From Comamonadaceae bacterium (GTDB lineage Bacteria; Pseudomonadota; Gammaproteobacteria; Burkholderiales; Burkholderiaceae_C): a stretch of DNA of 64,000 nucleotides. The notes below the pieces were generated by a model, which worked only from the letters and a program-made list of their open reading frames with translations, ran no database searches and was not told the DNA's origin. Position 1 is the first letter of the stretch. Each line of letters opens with the position of its first letter. The DNA lies in the NCBI GenBank assembly GCA_009996515.1, contig JAACZV010000008.1:65228-129227 (forward strand), read 5' to 3'. Shown here one piece after another: positions 1 through 9,499 of the stretch. Position numbers and translations under genes: made by a program.

Positions 1-16
1 CCAGGCGCGCCCGCGT

Positions 17-2446
17 TCAGCGCGGCGCGTCTGGGCGAGGGGTCCTGGGATCCCGGGTCTGGCGCTTCATCCAGGTGCTCATTTCCCAGAGGGTGTGGCC
101 CACGGATTCGCGTGCGCTGTAGCCGTGCGACTCGTGCGGCAGCACCACGTAGCGCACGTTGCCGCCGGTGCCGGCCAGGGCCTGGTAGAAGCGTGCCGAC
201 TGGATGGGGAAGGTGCCCGGGTTGTCGTCGCTCTCGCCGTGGATCAGCAGCAGCGGCTCCTTGAGCTTGTCGGCGTAGTTGAACGGCGACAGCTTCAGGT
301 AGACGTCCTGGGCCTCCCAGTAGGTGCGGCGCTCGCTCTGGAAGCCGAACGGCGTCAGCGTGCGGTTGTAGGCGCCGCTGCGGGCGATGCCGGCCTTGAA
401 CAGGTCGGTGTGGGCCAGCAGGTTGGCCGTCATGAAGGCGCCGTAGCTGTGGCCGCCCACGACCATCTGCTGCGGGTCGCTGACGCCCAGTTCGGCGGCC
501 TTGTCGATGATGGCGCGGGCGTTGGCCGTGATCTGCTCGACGAAGCTGTCGTTCACCGTCTTGGGGTCGCCCACGATGGGCATGGTGGCGTCCATCAGCA
601 CCACGTAGCCGTCCAGCGCCATCATGACCGGGCTGGTGCCCGCCAGTTGCACGAAGCGGCTGCCGGAGCCGTTGACCTGGCCGGCGGTGGAGGCGTCGGT
701 GAACTCCAGCGGATAGGCCCAGACCAGCGTGGGGCGGCGCTCGCCGGGCTGGTGGTCGGGCGGCAGGTAGAGCCAGAACGACAGCTCCACACCATCGGCG
801 CGCTTGAACTTGACCAGCTCGCGCTTGATGGCGCGCAGCTGCGGCGCGGGGTCGGCGTTGCGGGTCAGGGCCTGCAGCTGCTCGAAGCCGGCGCCGCTGC
901 GCAGCGCCAGGTTGGGCGGCTCGGTGGCGCTCTCGCGGCTGGTCAGCAGGCGGCCCTGCAGGGGCCCGGTCGCCAGCAGCGTCAGCGGGCGCTCGTAGTG
1001 CGTGGCGCTGGAGCGGAACAGCCGCGTGGCCTTGCCTTCCTTGAGGCTGTAGCTGTCGATGAAGGGCAGGTCGCCGTCCTTGCTGGCGCCGTTGCCGGCC
1101 AGCAGCAGGCGGTCACCGTCGTCCACGCGCACGATGCTGCGGCCGTTGGGCAGCACGCGCGTCAGCGGCTGGCCGGGGTCGTTGTAGCGGTCGCGCATGG
1201 AGCGGTCCTGCAGGCGCTGCGGCTTGGCGGAACCGTCCAGCGCGATCAGGTCGGTGGCGATCCAGAGACGGTCACGGTCGAAGTCCGACACGAGGGCGCG
1301 GTCGCCGGCATCGACGAAGGCCAGGCCGCCCAGGCGACCCTTGGTGCGATGCACCTCGCGGGCCTCGCCCTGGTAGGGCGGGTCCAGGCGCATCAGCCGG
1401 TCGCGGAACGGCACCTTGTTGCGCTGGTCGCCGCCGTCCAGGGCCTCGACCCAGTAGACGGCGCCGTCGGCCTGCGGCGAGGCCCAGAAGTCGCGCGGGC
1501 CGGTGATGACGCCCTCGACCGGCACGCCCTCCTTGAGCTTGATGCCGCCCAGGTCGCGCAGCAGCCGGCCGCCAAAGTCGCGCAGCTCGACCTGGCGCGC
1601 GAAGTCGGTCCAGCGGACCTGGTAGCTGAACGGCGGCACCAGGCGTTCGGTGATCAGCGTGCCCTGGGTGCCCACCACCTCCAGGCTGGCGTACAGGCCG
1701 GGCGCGCCGATCTCGCGCGAGGCGCCGGTGGACAGCTTGATGCGGCGCAGCGCCGAGCTGGCGTGGTGGCTGAACAAGGCCTCGTCCTGGCTGTTCCTCA
1801 GCAGGTCCTGCAGCGTGCGCTCGGGCGAGTTGCGGCCCATGGACTCCTGGATGCTGGGGCCGCTGGGTGCGTCGAACACCGGCGCGGGGCCGCGCTTCTC
1901 GGGCACGGTCAGCGTGATGATCTCGTCAGGCGAGACCCAGGCCACCGCGGTGGAGAGGATGGTGTTGAGCCTGACGCCCTTGAGCTGCCGCAGGCTGCCG
2001 GTGGCCACGTCGCCCAGCCACAGCTCGGTGGCGCTGGCGGTGCGGCGGTTCAGCAGGAAATGGCGGCTGTCGGGCGACCAGCGCAGCGACGAGAACGTGC
2101 CGCCGGCCGGCAGCTTGACGACGCGCTCGGCGGCGTCCGGGTTGCCCAGCTCGCGCAGCGAGAGGCTCTCGATGTTGGCCGTCAGCTGCGGGCTGCTGGC
2201 GGCGGCGTCGATGCGCAGGCCGGCCAGGCGCAGGATGGGCCGGGCCAACTCGGCCGCGCTGCGGTAGCGCCGCATGCCCAGGCTGGCCAGCGTGCGCTGG
2301 TCGGGCGACAGCGAGTGGCCCGGCAGCGCCGGCGCGTCCAGCACGGCGCGGATCTCGGCGGAAGGTTGCTGGTAGATCTGGGGTTCGGCCGCGTGGGCCA
2401 GCGGGGTCGCCAGGGCGAGGGTGGCCCAGGCAAGGGCTTTCAACAT
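17..2446 (-). CDS. S9 family serine peptidase (glutamyl endopeptidase-like)
   Basis: Predicted secreted serine peptidase of the prolyl oligopeptidase (S9) family, 809 aa. It starts with a Sec-type signal peptide (about residues 1-19, ending AHA). A WD/beta-propeller-like region with SPDSRHF and SPDE blocks covers roughly residues 50-530, and a C-terminal alpha/beta hydrolase follows. The nucleophile is Ser667 in GHSYGAFM, the acid is in GESDD near residue 740, and the His is H774 in PHESHGY, so the triad is complete. The GHSYGAFM and GESDDNPGTF context resembles the S9D glutamyl endopeptidases more than classical POP; this subfamily call is from family knowledge. A GAGGA ribosome site lies just upstream of the chosen ATG. 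It is expected to act in the periplasm or outside the cell. The gene stands alone, transcribed away from the window start. Confidence 0.9.
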   Translation of the reverse strand: MLKALAWATLALATPLAHAAEPQIYQQPSAEIRAVLDAPALPGHSLSPDQRTLASLGMRRYRSAAELARPILRLAGLRIDAAASSPQLTANIESLSLRELGNPDAAERVVKLPAGGTFSSLRWSPDSRHFLLNRRTASATELWLGDVATGSLRQLKGVRLNTILSTAVAWVSPDEIITLTVPEKRGPAPVFDAPSGPSIQESMGRNSPERTLQDLLRNSQDEALFSHHASSALRRIKLSTGASREIGAPGLYASLEVVGTQGTLITERLVPPFSYQVRWTDFARQVELRDFGGRLLRDLGGIKLKEGVPVEGVITGPRDFWASPQADGAVYWVEALDGGDQRNKVPFRDRLMRLDPPYQGEAREVHRTKGRLGGLAFVDAGDRALVSDFDRDRLWIATDLIALDGSAKPQRLQDRSMRDRYNDPGQPLTRVLPNGRSIVRVDDGDRLLLAGNGASKDGDLPFIDSYSLKEGKATRLFRSSATHYERPLTLLATGPLQGRLLTSRESATEPPNLALRSGAGFEQLQALTRNADPAPQLRAIKRELVKFKRADGVELSFWLYLPPDHQPGERRPTLVWAYPLEFTDASTAGQVNGSGSRFVQLAGTSPVMMALDGYVVLMDATMPIVGDPKTVNDSFVEQITANARAIIDKAAELGVSDPQQMVVGGHSYGAFMTANLLAHTDLFKAGIARSGAYNRTLTPFGFQSERRTYWEAQDVYLKLSPFNYADKLKEPLLLIHGESDDNPGTFPIQSARFYQALAGTGGNVRYVVLPHESHGYSARESVGHTLWEMSTWMKRQTRDPRTPRPDAPR

Positions 2447-2547
2447 GAGGTGCGTCCTCGGAATGCGAAGCCGCGCAGCCTAACAGCCGTTGCGGCCGGT
2501 CGGGGGCGGGCGACTCGCGGTGCGCTGTCGGGCGGTTCCGCGAGGCG

Positions 2548-3822
2548 CTAGGCGCCGCCGAACAAGCGCCGGGCATGCAGGCCCAGGCCCGTGGCCACCG
2601 AGGCGAAACGGTCGCCCGTGACGCGCGCTGCGGCCGGGAAGCCGGCCGCCATGCCGTCCACCAGCAGCCGCAGCCCGGTGGAGCCGCCGGTGAAATAGAG
2701 CGCGTCGATCTGCGCCGGCCGCAGGCCGGCCAGCGCCACGGTCTCGTGGGCCGTCGCGATGATGCGGTCCAGGTCGGCGCGCAGCGCATCCACGGCCGTC
2801 TTCTCGCTCAGCGGCAGCACCAGGCCGGGCTCGACATGGCCCAGGTCCACGGTCGTGTCGGCGCCGCCCGAGACGGCGATCTTGGCGCCCTCGGCGCGCG
2901 CGGCCAGCTCGTGGCCCAGGCGCTCCTCCAGCACCGTCATCAGCCGCGCATGCTGGCGCACGTCGCTGAACCAGCCCTTCATGCCGCGCCACTCGGCCAC
3001 GCGCAGCGGCGCATAGCAGGTGTTGATGAGGTGCCAGGTGGCGAGGTCGAAGTAGATGCCGCTGGGGATTTCGCGCCCGCTGGGGCCGGTGCTGCGGTAG
3101 CCGAACTCCTGCAGCAGGCCGGCCAGTTCGATGTGGCGGTCGAAGTCGGTGCCGGCGATGTGGATGCCGTGGTTGGCCAGGATGTCGTCGCGGCGCGCCA
3201 GGCGCTGCGCGCGCTCGGGGCCCACGCGCACGATGGAGAAGTCGCTGGTGCCGCCGCCGATGTCCGCCACCAGCACGATCTGCTCCCGCGTGGCCTGCTG
3301 CTCGAAGTCGAAGGCGGCCGCGATGGGCTCGTACTGGAACTGCACCTCGCGGAAGCCCACCGCGCGGGCGCAGGCCTCCAGCTGGGCCTGGGCGGCGGCA
3401 TCGCGCGCCGGTTCGCCGTCGACGAAGAAGACCGGGCGGCCCAGCACGGCGCGCTCCGGCTCGCCGGCCAGGCGGCGCAGCCGCTTCAGATAGCCGGCCA
3501 CGATGTCGGCGTACTTGGCGCCGCGGCCGCCGCCGACGTCGGTGGTCTGGTCGATGAGGCTGGAGCCCAGGATGCTCTTCATCGAGCGCATCAGCCGGCC
3601 GTCATGGCCCTCCACATAGGCGGCCACGGCGGCGCGGCCGAAGGCGCGCGGCGGGCCATCGGCGTCGTGCGGCCCCTCGGCGAAGTAGAAGACCGCCGTC
3701 GGCATGGTGCGCTGGCCCGGCTCCAGCTCGACGAGCTGCATGCGGCCGCCCGCGTCCGGCACGGCGATGGCGGAGTTGGATGTGCCGAAGTCAATCGCGC
3801 AGAAAGGGGGAGAGGCGTGCAT
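2548..3822 (-). CDS. yegD: Hsp70 family chaperone, YegD-like
   Basis: Truncated-type Hsp70 homologue of 424 aa. The N terminus has the actin-fold phosphate-1 motif (CAIDFGTSNSAIAV). The phosphate-2 motif appears as VLVADIGGGTSDFSIV and the adenosine motif as LYFTGGSTGLRLL near the C terminus. The protein ends after the ATPase domain and has no DnaK-type substrate-binding domain, as in E. coli YegD, which is longer (about 450 aa) but has the same layout. It is presumably a cytosolic ATPase; its clients are not known. It is divergent from the TPR lipoprotein gene downstream on the plus strand, with 79 bp between the two start codons. Confidence 0.85.
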   Translation of the reverse strand: MHASPPFCAIDFGTSNSAIAVPDAGGRMQLVELEPGQRTMPTAVFYFAEGPHDADGPPRAFGRAAVAAYVEGHDGRLMRSMKSILGSSLIDQTTDVGGGRGAKYADIVAGYLKRLRRLAGEPERAVLGRPVFFVDGEPARDAAAQAQLEACARAVGFREVQFQYEPIAAAFDFEQQATREQIVLVADIGGGTSDFSIVRVGPERAQRLARRDDILANHGIHIAGTDFDRHIELAGLLQEFGYRSTGPSGREIPSGIYFDLATWHLINTCYAPLRVAEWRGMKGWFSDVRQHARLMTVLEERLGHELAARAEGAKIAVSGGADTTVDLGHVEPGLVLPLSEKTAVDALRADLDRIIATAHETVALAGLRPAQIDALYFTGGSTGLRLLVDGMAAGFPAAARVTGDRFASVATGLGLHARRLFGGA

Positions 3823-3901
3823 TCGAAACGCCGGCCCTGGGGCCAGCCCTGACAGGGGGCGCGGATTCTAGGAACACAATCCGCGCCGACAAGGAGACCC
3901 C

Positions 3902-6688
3902 ATGAAATCGCGCTGTGTTCTCGCCCTGATCATGCTCGCCGCCCTGGCGGCCTGCGGCCAACGCTCCGAGCAGGACTTGCTCGCCTCTGCGCTCAAGCGC
4001 ATGGACCAGAAGGACGTCAACGGTGCCGTCATCGAGCTGAAGAACCTGCTGCAGCAGAACCCGGACAACGCCGCGGGCCGCCACCTGCTGGGCAAGGCCT
4101 TGCTGGACGCCGGCGACCTGGCCGGCGCCGAGATCGAGTTGCGCCGCGCCTGGGAGCTGGGGGGGCCGCGCGACCAGCTGGCGCCCTTGCTGGCCCAGGC
4201 CTTGCTGCTGTCGGGCCAGTCGCGCAAGCTCATCGGCGAGTTTGCCGGTCAGAACCTGGCCGACCCGGTCGCCATGTCCATGCTGCAGCAGCATCTGGCC
4301 ATGGCCTATCTGGCGCAGGGCAATGTGACGGAGGCCCGGGCCGCCGCCGTGCGGGCGCTGCAGCTGCAGCCGGATGCCGAGGGAGCCGTCGTCGTCGGTG
4401 CGCGCACCCAGCTGGCCGCCGGCCTCCTCGACGAGGCGCTGGCGGCCTTGAACGAGTTGCTGCTGAAGCAGCCCAAGGCCAGCAAGGCCTTGCAGCTCAA
4501 GGCCGAGGTGCTGCTGTCGCGCGGCAAGCTGGACGAGGCAGAGCCTCTGCTGGGCGAGGTGCTGGCGGCCGACCCGGGCTCCTTCGAGGCCCGTTCGATG
4601 CTGCTGCGCCTGGCGCTGACCCGCCAGCAGCTGGACACCGCGACCCAGCTCGTCGAGAACATGCCGCCGGCCATGGCCAAGAGCCCGCGCGGCCGTTTCC
4701 TGCAGGCCCAGCTGGCGCTGGCCAAGGGCGACGCCGCCAAGGCGCGCGAGCTGGCACTGCCGCTGCTCAAGCTGCTGCCCAACTATCTGCCGCTGCTGCG
4801 CCTGGCCGCGGGGGCCCACCAGCAGCTGGACGAGCTGGCCGATGCGGAGAATCTGCTCAACCAGGCCGTCAAGCTCGCGCCCGACGACTTCGCGCTGCGC
4901 CGCCAGTTCGCCGGCCTGCAGCTGCAGCGCCGCGCGCCGGCCAAGGCGCTGGAGACGTTGCGCCCTGTGCTGGAGGTGGCCAAGACCGATGTCGAGACGC
5001 TGATGCTGGCCGGCAAGGCCCAGCTCATGCTGGGCCAGTTCGAGGCGGCGGACCAATCCTTCGCCGCCGCTGCCAAACTGCGTCCCGACGATGCCAAGAC
5101 CGGCGCGGCGCTCGCGCTGTCGGCCATCGTGCGCGACAGCACGGCGCCCAGCGGCGCCAGCCGCGCCAAGGCGGACGCGGCCATCGCCCAGCTGCGCGAC
5201 ATCGCCGCCAAGGACGCCAGCAGCAACTACGACCTGATGCTCATCAACGCGCTGATGCGCCGCGGCGAGCTGCCCGCCGCACTGGCCGCCATCGACAAGC
5301 TGGCGCCCAAGATGCAGGGCAGCCCGGTGCCCGACGGCCTGCGCGGCCGCATCCAGCTGGCCCGCAAGGACAACGCGGCCGCCCAGGCCGCCTTCGAGGC
5401 CTCGCTGAAGGCCGATGCCGGCTATCTGCCGTCCCTGCTGGGGCTGGTGGCGCTGGACATGCAGGCCCAGCGCAGCGAGGCTGCCATCAAGCGCCTGGAG
5501 GGCTTCGTCGCCAGCCAGCCGCATTCGCCGCAGGCCCGCCTGGCGCTGGCGGATGTGCTGACGCAGACGCGCGCGCCGGCCGAGCGCGTCGGCGAGGTGC
5601 TGGCCGACGGCGTGCGCGAGGAGCCCACCGACCCGGGCCTGCGCCTCGCCCAGATCGACCACCTGCTGCGCCAGGGCCATGCGGTCAAGGCCGCACAGGC
5701 CGCCCAGGAGGCGGCGGCGGCGCTGCCGCAGAACCCCGACCTGATGGAGCGCTTGGCGCGCACCCAGCTGCTGACGGGCGACAAGGCGCAGGCGGCCAAG
5801 ACCTATGCCCAGCTGACCGTGCTGGCGCCGCGGCGCGCCCAGGGCTGGCTGGGCCTGGCGCAGATGCGCTTCATCGAGCAGGACTTCGCCGGCGCGGAGC
5901 GCGAGGTCAAGCGGGCGCTGCAGGCCGAGCCGGGTTCGGTGGCCGCGCAGCGCCTGCTGATCCAGCTCGCGCTGCGCCAGGGGCGCACCGAGGAGGGCCT
6001 GGCGGCGCTGCGCGAACGCCAGAAGAAGTTCCCGCAGGAGGCCTTCGCGCTGGTCGCCGAGGCCGACGTGGAGATCAATCGCCAGCGCATGGACGCCGCC
6101 ATCGCCGCGCTGCGCAAGGCCACGGCGCTGCACGACCCCGGCGAGGCCGCGCCGCGCCTGTTCGCGGTGCTGCTGGCCAGCAAGGGCCGCGACGAGGCGC
6201 TGGCCTTCGAGTCGCAGTGGCAGGCGGCGCATCCGCAGGACAGCGTCTTTGCCGGCGCCGTGGCCGACGTGCTGCTGGCCCGCGGCGATACCGATGGTGC
6301 GCTGGTGCGCTACGAGGCCTTGCTCAAGCGCAGCCCCGACACGCTGCCCATCATCAACAACGTGGCCTGGCTGCGCAGCAAGGCCGGCAAGCCCGGTGCG
6401 CGCGAGCTGGCCGAGCGCGGCCTCAAGCTCAACCCCGACTACGCGGTGCTGCGCGACACCTATGCCACCGTGCTGGCCAACGAGAAGGATTTCGGCAAGG
6501 CCATCAAGCTGCAGCGTCAGCTGGTGGCGGAGCAGCCCGACCAGCCGGCCTACCGCCTCAACCTGGCGGAGATCCTGATCCAGTCGGGTGACAAGCCGGC
6601 CGCCAAGACCGAGCTGGAGGTGCTGGCCAAGCTGGGCGCGAAATTCCCGCAGCAGGCCAAGGTGGCGGCGCTGCTGAAGACGCTCTGA
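3902..6688 (+). CDS. prsT: PEP-CTERM system TPR-repeat lipoprotein PrsT-like
   Basis: Lipoprotein of 928 aa built almost wholly from TPR units. The signal peptide ends in the lipobox LAAC with Cys18 as the lipidated residue. The following repeats carry the alternating pattern ALLGKALLDAGDLAGAEIELRRA over the whole length. The opening (SEQDLLASALKRMDQKD) and the length match PrsT, the TPR lipoprotein found beside exosortase and exopolysaccharide loci in PEP-CTERM bacteria (established family knowledge). A clear AAGGAG site precedes the ATG. No exosortase, PrsK/PrsR or PEP-CTERM substrate is seen in this window, so here it is a solitary copy. It abuts the convergent D-amino-acid dehydrogenase gene with no gap. 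Confidence 0.85.
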   Translation: MKSRCVLALIMLAALAACGQRSEQDLLASALKRMDQKDVNGAVIELKNLLQQNPDNAAGRHLLGKALLDAGDLAGAEIELRRAWELGGPRDQLAPLLAQALLLSGQSRKLIGEFAGQNLADPVAMSMLQQHLAMAYLAQGNVTEARAAAVRALQLQPDAEGAVVVGARTQLAAGLLDEALAALNELLLKQPKASKALQLKAEVLLSRGKLDEAEPLLGEVLAADPGSFEARSMLLRLALTRQQLDTATQLVENMPPAMAKSPRGRFLQAQLALAKGDAAKARELALPLLKLLPNYLPLLRLAAGAHQQLDELADAENLLNQAVKLAPDDFALRRQFAGLQLQRRAPAKALETLRPVLEVAKTDVETLMLAGKAQLMLGQFEAADQSFAAAAKLRPDDAKTGAALALSAIVRDSTAPSGASRAKADAAIAQLRDIAAKDASSNYDLMLINALMRRGELPAALAAIDKLAPKMQGSPVPDGLRGRIQLARKDNAAAQAAFEASLKADAGYLPSLLGLVALDMQAQRSEAAIKRLEGFVASQPHSPQARLALADVLTQTRAPAERVGEVLADGVREEPTDPGLRLAQIDHLLRQGHAVKAAQAAQEAAAALPQNPDLMERLARTQLLTGDKAQAAKTYAQLTVLAPRRAQGWLGLAQMRFIEQDFAGAEREVKRALQAEPGSVAAQRLLIQLALRQGRTEEGLAALRERQKKFPQEAFALVAEADVEINRQRMDAAIAALRKATALHDPGEAAPRLFAVLLASKGRDEALAFESQWQAAHPQDSVFAGAVADVLLARGDTDGALVRYEALLKRSPDTLPIINNVAWLRSKAGKPGARELAERGLKLNPDYAVLRDTYATVLANEKDFGKAIKLQRQLVAEQPDQPAYRLNLAEILIQSGDKPAAKTELEVLAKLGAKFPQQAKVAALLKTL

Positions 6689-7963
6689 TCAGGCGCCGTA
6701 GAAGCCGAAGGCCATGTCCGGCCTGCGGCCGGCGATGAGCTCGGCCAGCGCCCGGCCCGAGCCGGCGCCGTGCGTCCAGCCCAGCGTGCCATGGCCGGCG
6801 TTGAGCCACAGATTGCGCGCCTTGCGGCTGCGGCCGATGTAGGGCACGTTGTTGGGCGTGCTGGGGCGCAGGCCGGCCCAGTAGTTGGGCTCGCGGGTGT
6901 CGGCCACGCCGGGGAAGAGCTCCTCGTAGCGCCGCACCAGCGCCGCGCAGCGCACCTTGGCCGTCGGCGAGTCGAGATTCAGGTCGAAGCCCGACAGCTC
7001 GGCCGTGCCGGCGATGCGGATGTGGTCGCCCAGGCGCGAGATGGCAATCTTGCGCGTGTCGTCCAGCAGGCTGACGACGCTGGCGGCCTCGGGCTTCTTC
7101 AGCCGCAGCGTGGCCGAGTAGCCCTTGGCCGGGTAGATGTTGAGGTGCTCGCCCAGCGGCCGGACCAGGGCGGGCGTGTAGGAGCCCATGGCGGCGACGA
7201 AGGCGTCGGCCTTCAGCATCTTGCGCTCGCCGCTGCGCGTGTGGGCGATCTGCACGGCCTCGATGCCGTCCCCCGCGCGCTGCAGGCCCAGGATGTCGTG
7301 CTCGTACAGGAACTGTGCGCCGCGTTCGGCGCACAGCCGGGCCAGCTTCTGCGTGAAGACCTTGGCGTCGCCGCTCTCGTCGCTGGGCGTGAAGGTGCCG
7401 CCGAAGATGCGGCTGCCGAACGCGGCCAGCGCCGGCTCGACCTTGAGCACCTCGTCGCGGCCCAGCACGCGGCGGTCCACGCCGTGGCGGCGCATGATCT
7501 CGGCGCCGGCCGCGCCGGCGTCGAAGTCGGCCTGGCTGGAGAAGAAGTGCAGGATGCCGCGCTCCAGGCGGTCGTACGCGATGCCGGTGCGCGCGACCAG
7601 CTCCTTCAGCGACTCGTGCGAATAGCGGCCCAGCTGCACCAGCTCCTCGACGTTGCGCTCGAACGCGGCGTTGGTGCACTGGGTCAGGAAGGCCAGGCCC
7701 CAGCGCCATTGGTTGGGATCCAGGCGCGGGCGGAACAGCAGCGGCGAGTCGTCGCGCAGCAGCCACTTGGCCACCTTGAAGGGCGCGCCGGCATTGGCCC
7801 AGGGTTCGCAGAAGCTGACCGAGATCTGTGCGCCGTTGGCGAAGCTGGTCTCCAGCGCCGCGTCGGCCTGGCGATCGACGACGATGACCTCGTGCCCCTC
7901 GTCGAGCAGATACCAGGCGGTGGCGATGCCGATGATGCCCGCGCCGAGAACGACGATCTTCAT
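6689..7963 (-). CDS. dadA: D-amino acid dehydrogenase
   Basis: FAD-dependent dehydrogenase of 424 aa that oxidises D-amino acids (classically D-alanine) to 2-oxo acids at the inner membrane. The N terminus MKIVVLGAGIIGIATAWYL is the dinucleotide-binding Rossmann motif, and the C terminus has the FAD-contact segment LWLNAGHGTLGWTHGAGSG typical of the DadA family. The open frame extends further upstream, but I chose the ATG at 7963 because it gives the family's usual start and length. It is divergent from an ArgP-like LysR regulator across 163 bp, which makes regulation by that protein plausible (inference). The usual alanine racemase partner is not adjacent. Confidence 0.9.
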   Translation of the reverse strand: MKIVVLGAGIIGIATAWYLLDEGHEVIVVDRQADAALETSFANGAQISVSFCEPWANAGAPFKVAKWLLRDDSPLLFRPRLDPNQWRWGLAFLTQCTNAAFERNVEELVQLGRYSHESLKELVARTGIAYDRLERGILHFFSSQADFDAGAAGAEIMRRHGVDRRVLGRDEVLKVEPALAAFGSRIFGGTFTPSDESGDAKVFTQKLARLCAERGAQFLYEHDILGLQRAGDGIEAVQIAHTRSGERKMLKADAFVAAMGSYTPALVRPLGEHLNIYPAKGYSATLRLKKPEAASVVSLLDDTRKIAISRLGDHIRIAGTAELSGFDLNLDSPTAKVRCAALVRRYEELFPGVADTREPNYWAGLRPSTPNNVPYIGRSRKARNLWLNAGHGTLGWTHGAGSGRALAELIAGRRPDMAFGFYGA

Positions 7964-8126
7964 GGCTGTCCTTTGATGTTCTTGGAGGGATTGCAGGAGG
8001 AGTTGGAGGCCCGGGCCGGCCATCGGCAAAGCGGCCAGGGCGGAGGCGAACCTCGCCGGATTCTCGGCAGCCGTCGTCGATTCAAGAAGCTCCATTCATA
8101 TTCTTCGCCATACATTAGCAGAGCTT

Positions 8127-9032
8127 ATGAACGAATTTGACCCAGCCGCCCTCAGCTGCCTGGCCGCCCTGGCCGACGAGCAGGGGTTCGAACGCGCCGC
8201 ACAGCGCCTGTCCATCACGCAAAGCGCCGTCTCCCAGCGGCTGCGGGGCCTGGAGGCACAGGTGGGCCAGCCCCTGGTCGTGCGCTCCCGGCCCCTGCGC
8301 CTGACCGAGGCCGGCAAGGTGCTGCTGCGCTTCGCCCGCCAGCTGCAGGCGCTGCGCGTGGACGTGGCGCGCGAACTGGGCGAGCGCGTGGCGCCGCAGT
8401 CGCGGCTGGCCATCGCCGTCAACGCCGACAGCCTGGCGACCTGGGTGTTGCCGGCCCTGGACGGGCTGGTCCAGCAGGGCTTGCGCGAGGGCTATGGGCT
8501 GGAGCTGGTGGTGGATGACCAGGACTTCACCCATGACAGCCTGCGCCAGGGCGCCGTGCTGGGCTGTGTGTCGACCGTCGCCGAGGCCTTGCAGGGCTGC
8601 CGCGTGCAGCCGCTGGGCGTCATGCGCTACGTCGCCGTGGCCAGCCCCGGCTTCCTGGCGGAGCAGCTGCCCGAGGGGCTGCACGGGGGCAATTTCGCCG
8701 ACACGCCCTTCCTGGTCTTCAACCGCAAGGACGACAACCAGTCGCAGTGGGTGTCGCAGGCCTTTGGCGTGGCGGCGCCGCGGCTGAGGGAGCGCTTCGT
8801 GCCGTCCAGCGAAGCCTATGTGCGGGCCGCCGTCATGGGCTGGGGCGTGGGCGTGGCGCCGGAGATCCAGCTGCGCCCGCTGATCGCGGCCGGCCAGCTG
8901 GTGCGGCTGAGGCCGGAGGTGGGTGTCGACGTGACGCTGTACTGGCACCAATGGCAGCTGCAGGGCCGGGATGCGCTGCTGGATCGCATCGGCCAGGCCC
9001 TGGCCGATGGCGCCAGGCGGGCGCTGGGCTGA
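8127..9032 (+). CDS. argP: LysR-family regulator, ArgP/IciA type
   Basis: LysR-type transcription factor of 301 aa. An N-terminal winged helix-turn-helix lies at about residues 5-65 (FERAAQRLSITQSAVSQRLRGLE), followed by a substrate-binding effector domain. The start (ALSCLAALADEQGFERAA) and the VNADSLATWVLPAL stretch are characteristic of the ArgP group, which in E. coli senses lysine/arginine and drives the exporter gene argO. No argO/lysE gene is adjacent here; instead the gene is divergent from dadA. A role in amino acid catabolism or export control is therefore inferred. The short, AT-richer stretch just upstream (8095-8126) is the likely promoter side. Confidence 0.88.
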   Translation: MNEFDPAALSCLAALADEQGFERAAQRLSITQSAVSQRLRGLEAQVGQPLVVRSRPLRLTEAGKVLLRFARQLQALRVDVARELGERVAPQSRLAIAVNADSLATWVLPALDGLVQQGLREGYGLELVVDDQDFTHDSLRQGAVLGCVSTVAEALQGCRVQPLGVMRYVAVASPGFLAEQLPEGLHGGNFADTPFLVFNRKDDNQSQWVSQAFGVAAPRLRERFVPSSEAYVRAAVMGWGVGVAPEIQLRPLIAAGQLVRLRPEVGVDVTLYWHQWQLQGRDALLDRIGQALADGARRALG

Positions 9033-9206
9033 TCAGCGCAGCGGCGTGCCGGGCGTCGAGGCCGCCGCCGCGGCGGCTGTGGCCTGGGCGAGCATCTGGC
9101 TGGAGCCGGCCCGCTCGGGCTGGATGGCCTGGGCCATCCACAGCGTGCAGGCCAGCACGACGGCGATCAGGCCGTTGGCGACCCACTTCAAGACGACTGA
9201 ACTCAT
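9033..9206 (-). CDS. Small single-pass membrane protein, unknown
   Basis: Predicted 57-aa protein from the ATG at 9206. A hydrophobic segment (WVANGLIAVVLACTLWMAQAI, residues about 8-28) is followed by an Ala-rich, Gln-containing tail (QMLAQATAAAAAAS). The open frame continues upstream to 9296, but the internal ATG puts the membrane segment at the N terminus and is preferred. I recognise no family. It ends head-to-head with the argP stop codon (no gap). It may be real because the composition is that of a membrane anchor rather than a shadow of another gene, but the case is modest. Confidence 0.5.
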   Translation of the reverse strand: MSSVVLKWVANGLIAVVLACTLWMAQAIQPERAGSSQMLAQATAAAAAASTPGTPLR

Positions 9207-9304
9207 GCAGGAGCCGGGGGGCTGGTAAGTTGGCGCAGCTGGCGCAAGGCGCGTCACGCTACCCTCGGTGCCGGGAAGCGGGGCAATGAATTGCAAAACC
9301 GCAA

Positions 9305-9326
9305 CGCCCCCTCAAAACAGGGGGCG
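9305..9326. repeat. Perfect inverted repeat (hairpin)
   Basis: Eight-base arms CGCCCCCT and AGGGGGCG around the loop CAAAAC. It sits in a 293-bp stretch (9207-9499) without a convincing gene. There is no T-run on either side, so it is a weak terminator candidate. Nothing else clear was seen in this stretch apart from an AT-richer patch near 9395-9415 that could hold a promoter for the next ORF. Confidence 0.6.
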
Positions 9327-9499
9327 CCGCCCGCAAAGCCCTGTCGCCACTGGGAAAAGCAGGTCTTGCACTTGTGCGGTAATGCCAGTAGAGGCAATAT
9401 TTACTCACAGTTGCGGGGGCTGTTTGTCACATGAATCCCGCACACTGGGTCCACGAAGCCAACAGGGTTGTTGGCGACGGCAAGACAGAGAGGTCCGCC

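Noticed and set aside
95..2551. 818-aa plus-strand open frame opposite the S9 peptidase
   Set aside because: Shadow of the peptidase in GC-rich DNA: repetitive Arg/Gln/Val/Ala composition and no motif, while the minus frame has a complete catalytic triad.
3791..6232. 813-aa minus-strand open frame opposite PrsT
   Set aside because: Antisense reading of TPR repeats, composition of Gln/Arg/Leu runs; the plus strand has lipobox, ribosome site and TPR pattern.
9395..9415. Promoter for the 73-aa ORF at 9500
   Set aside because: TTGCAC-like and TATT-containing patches exist, but spacing and matches are too weak to list.
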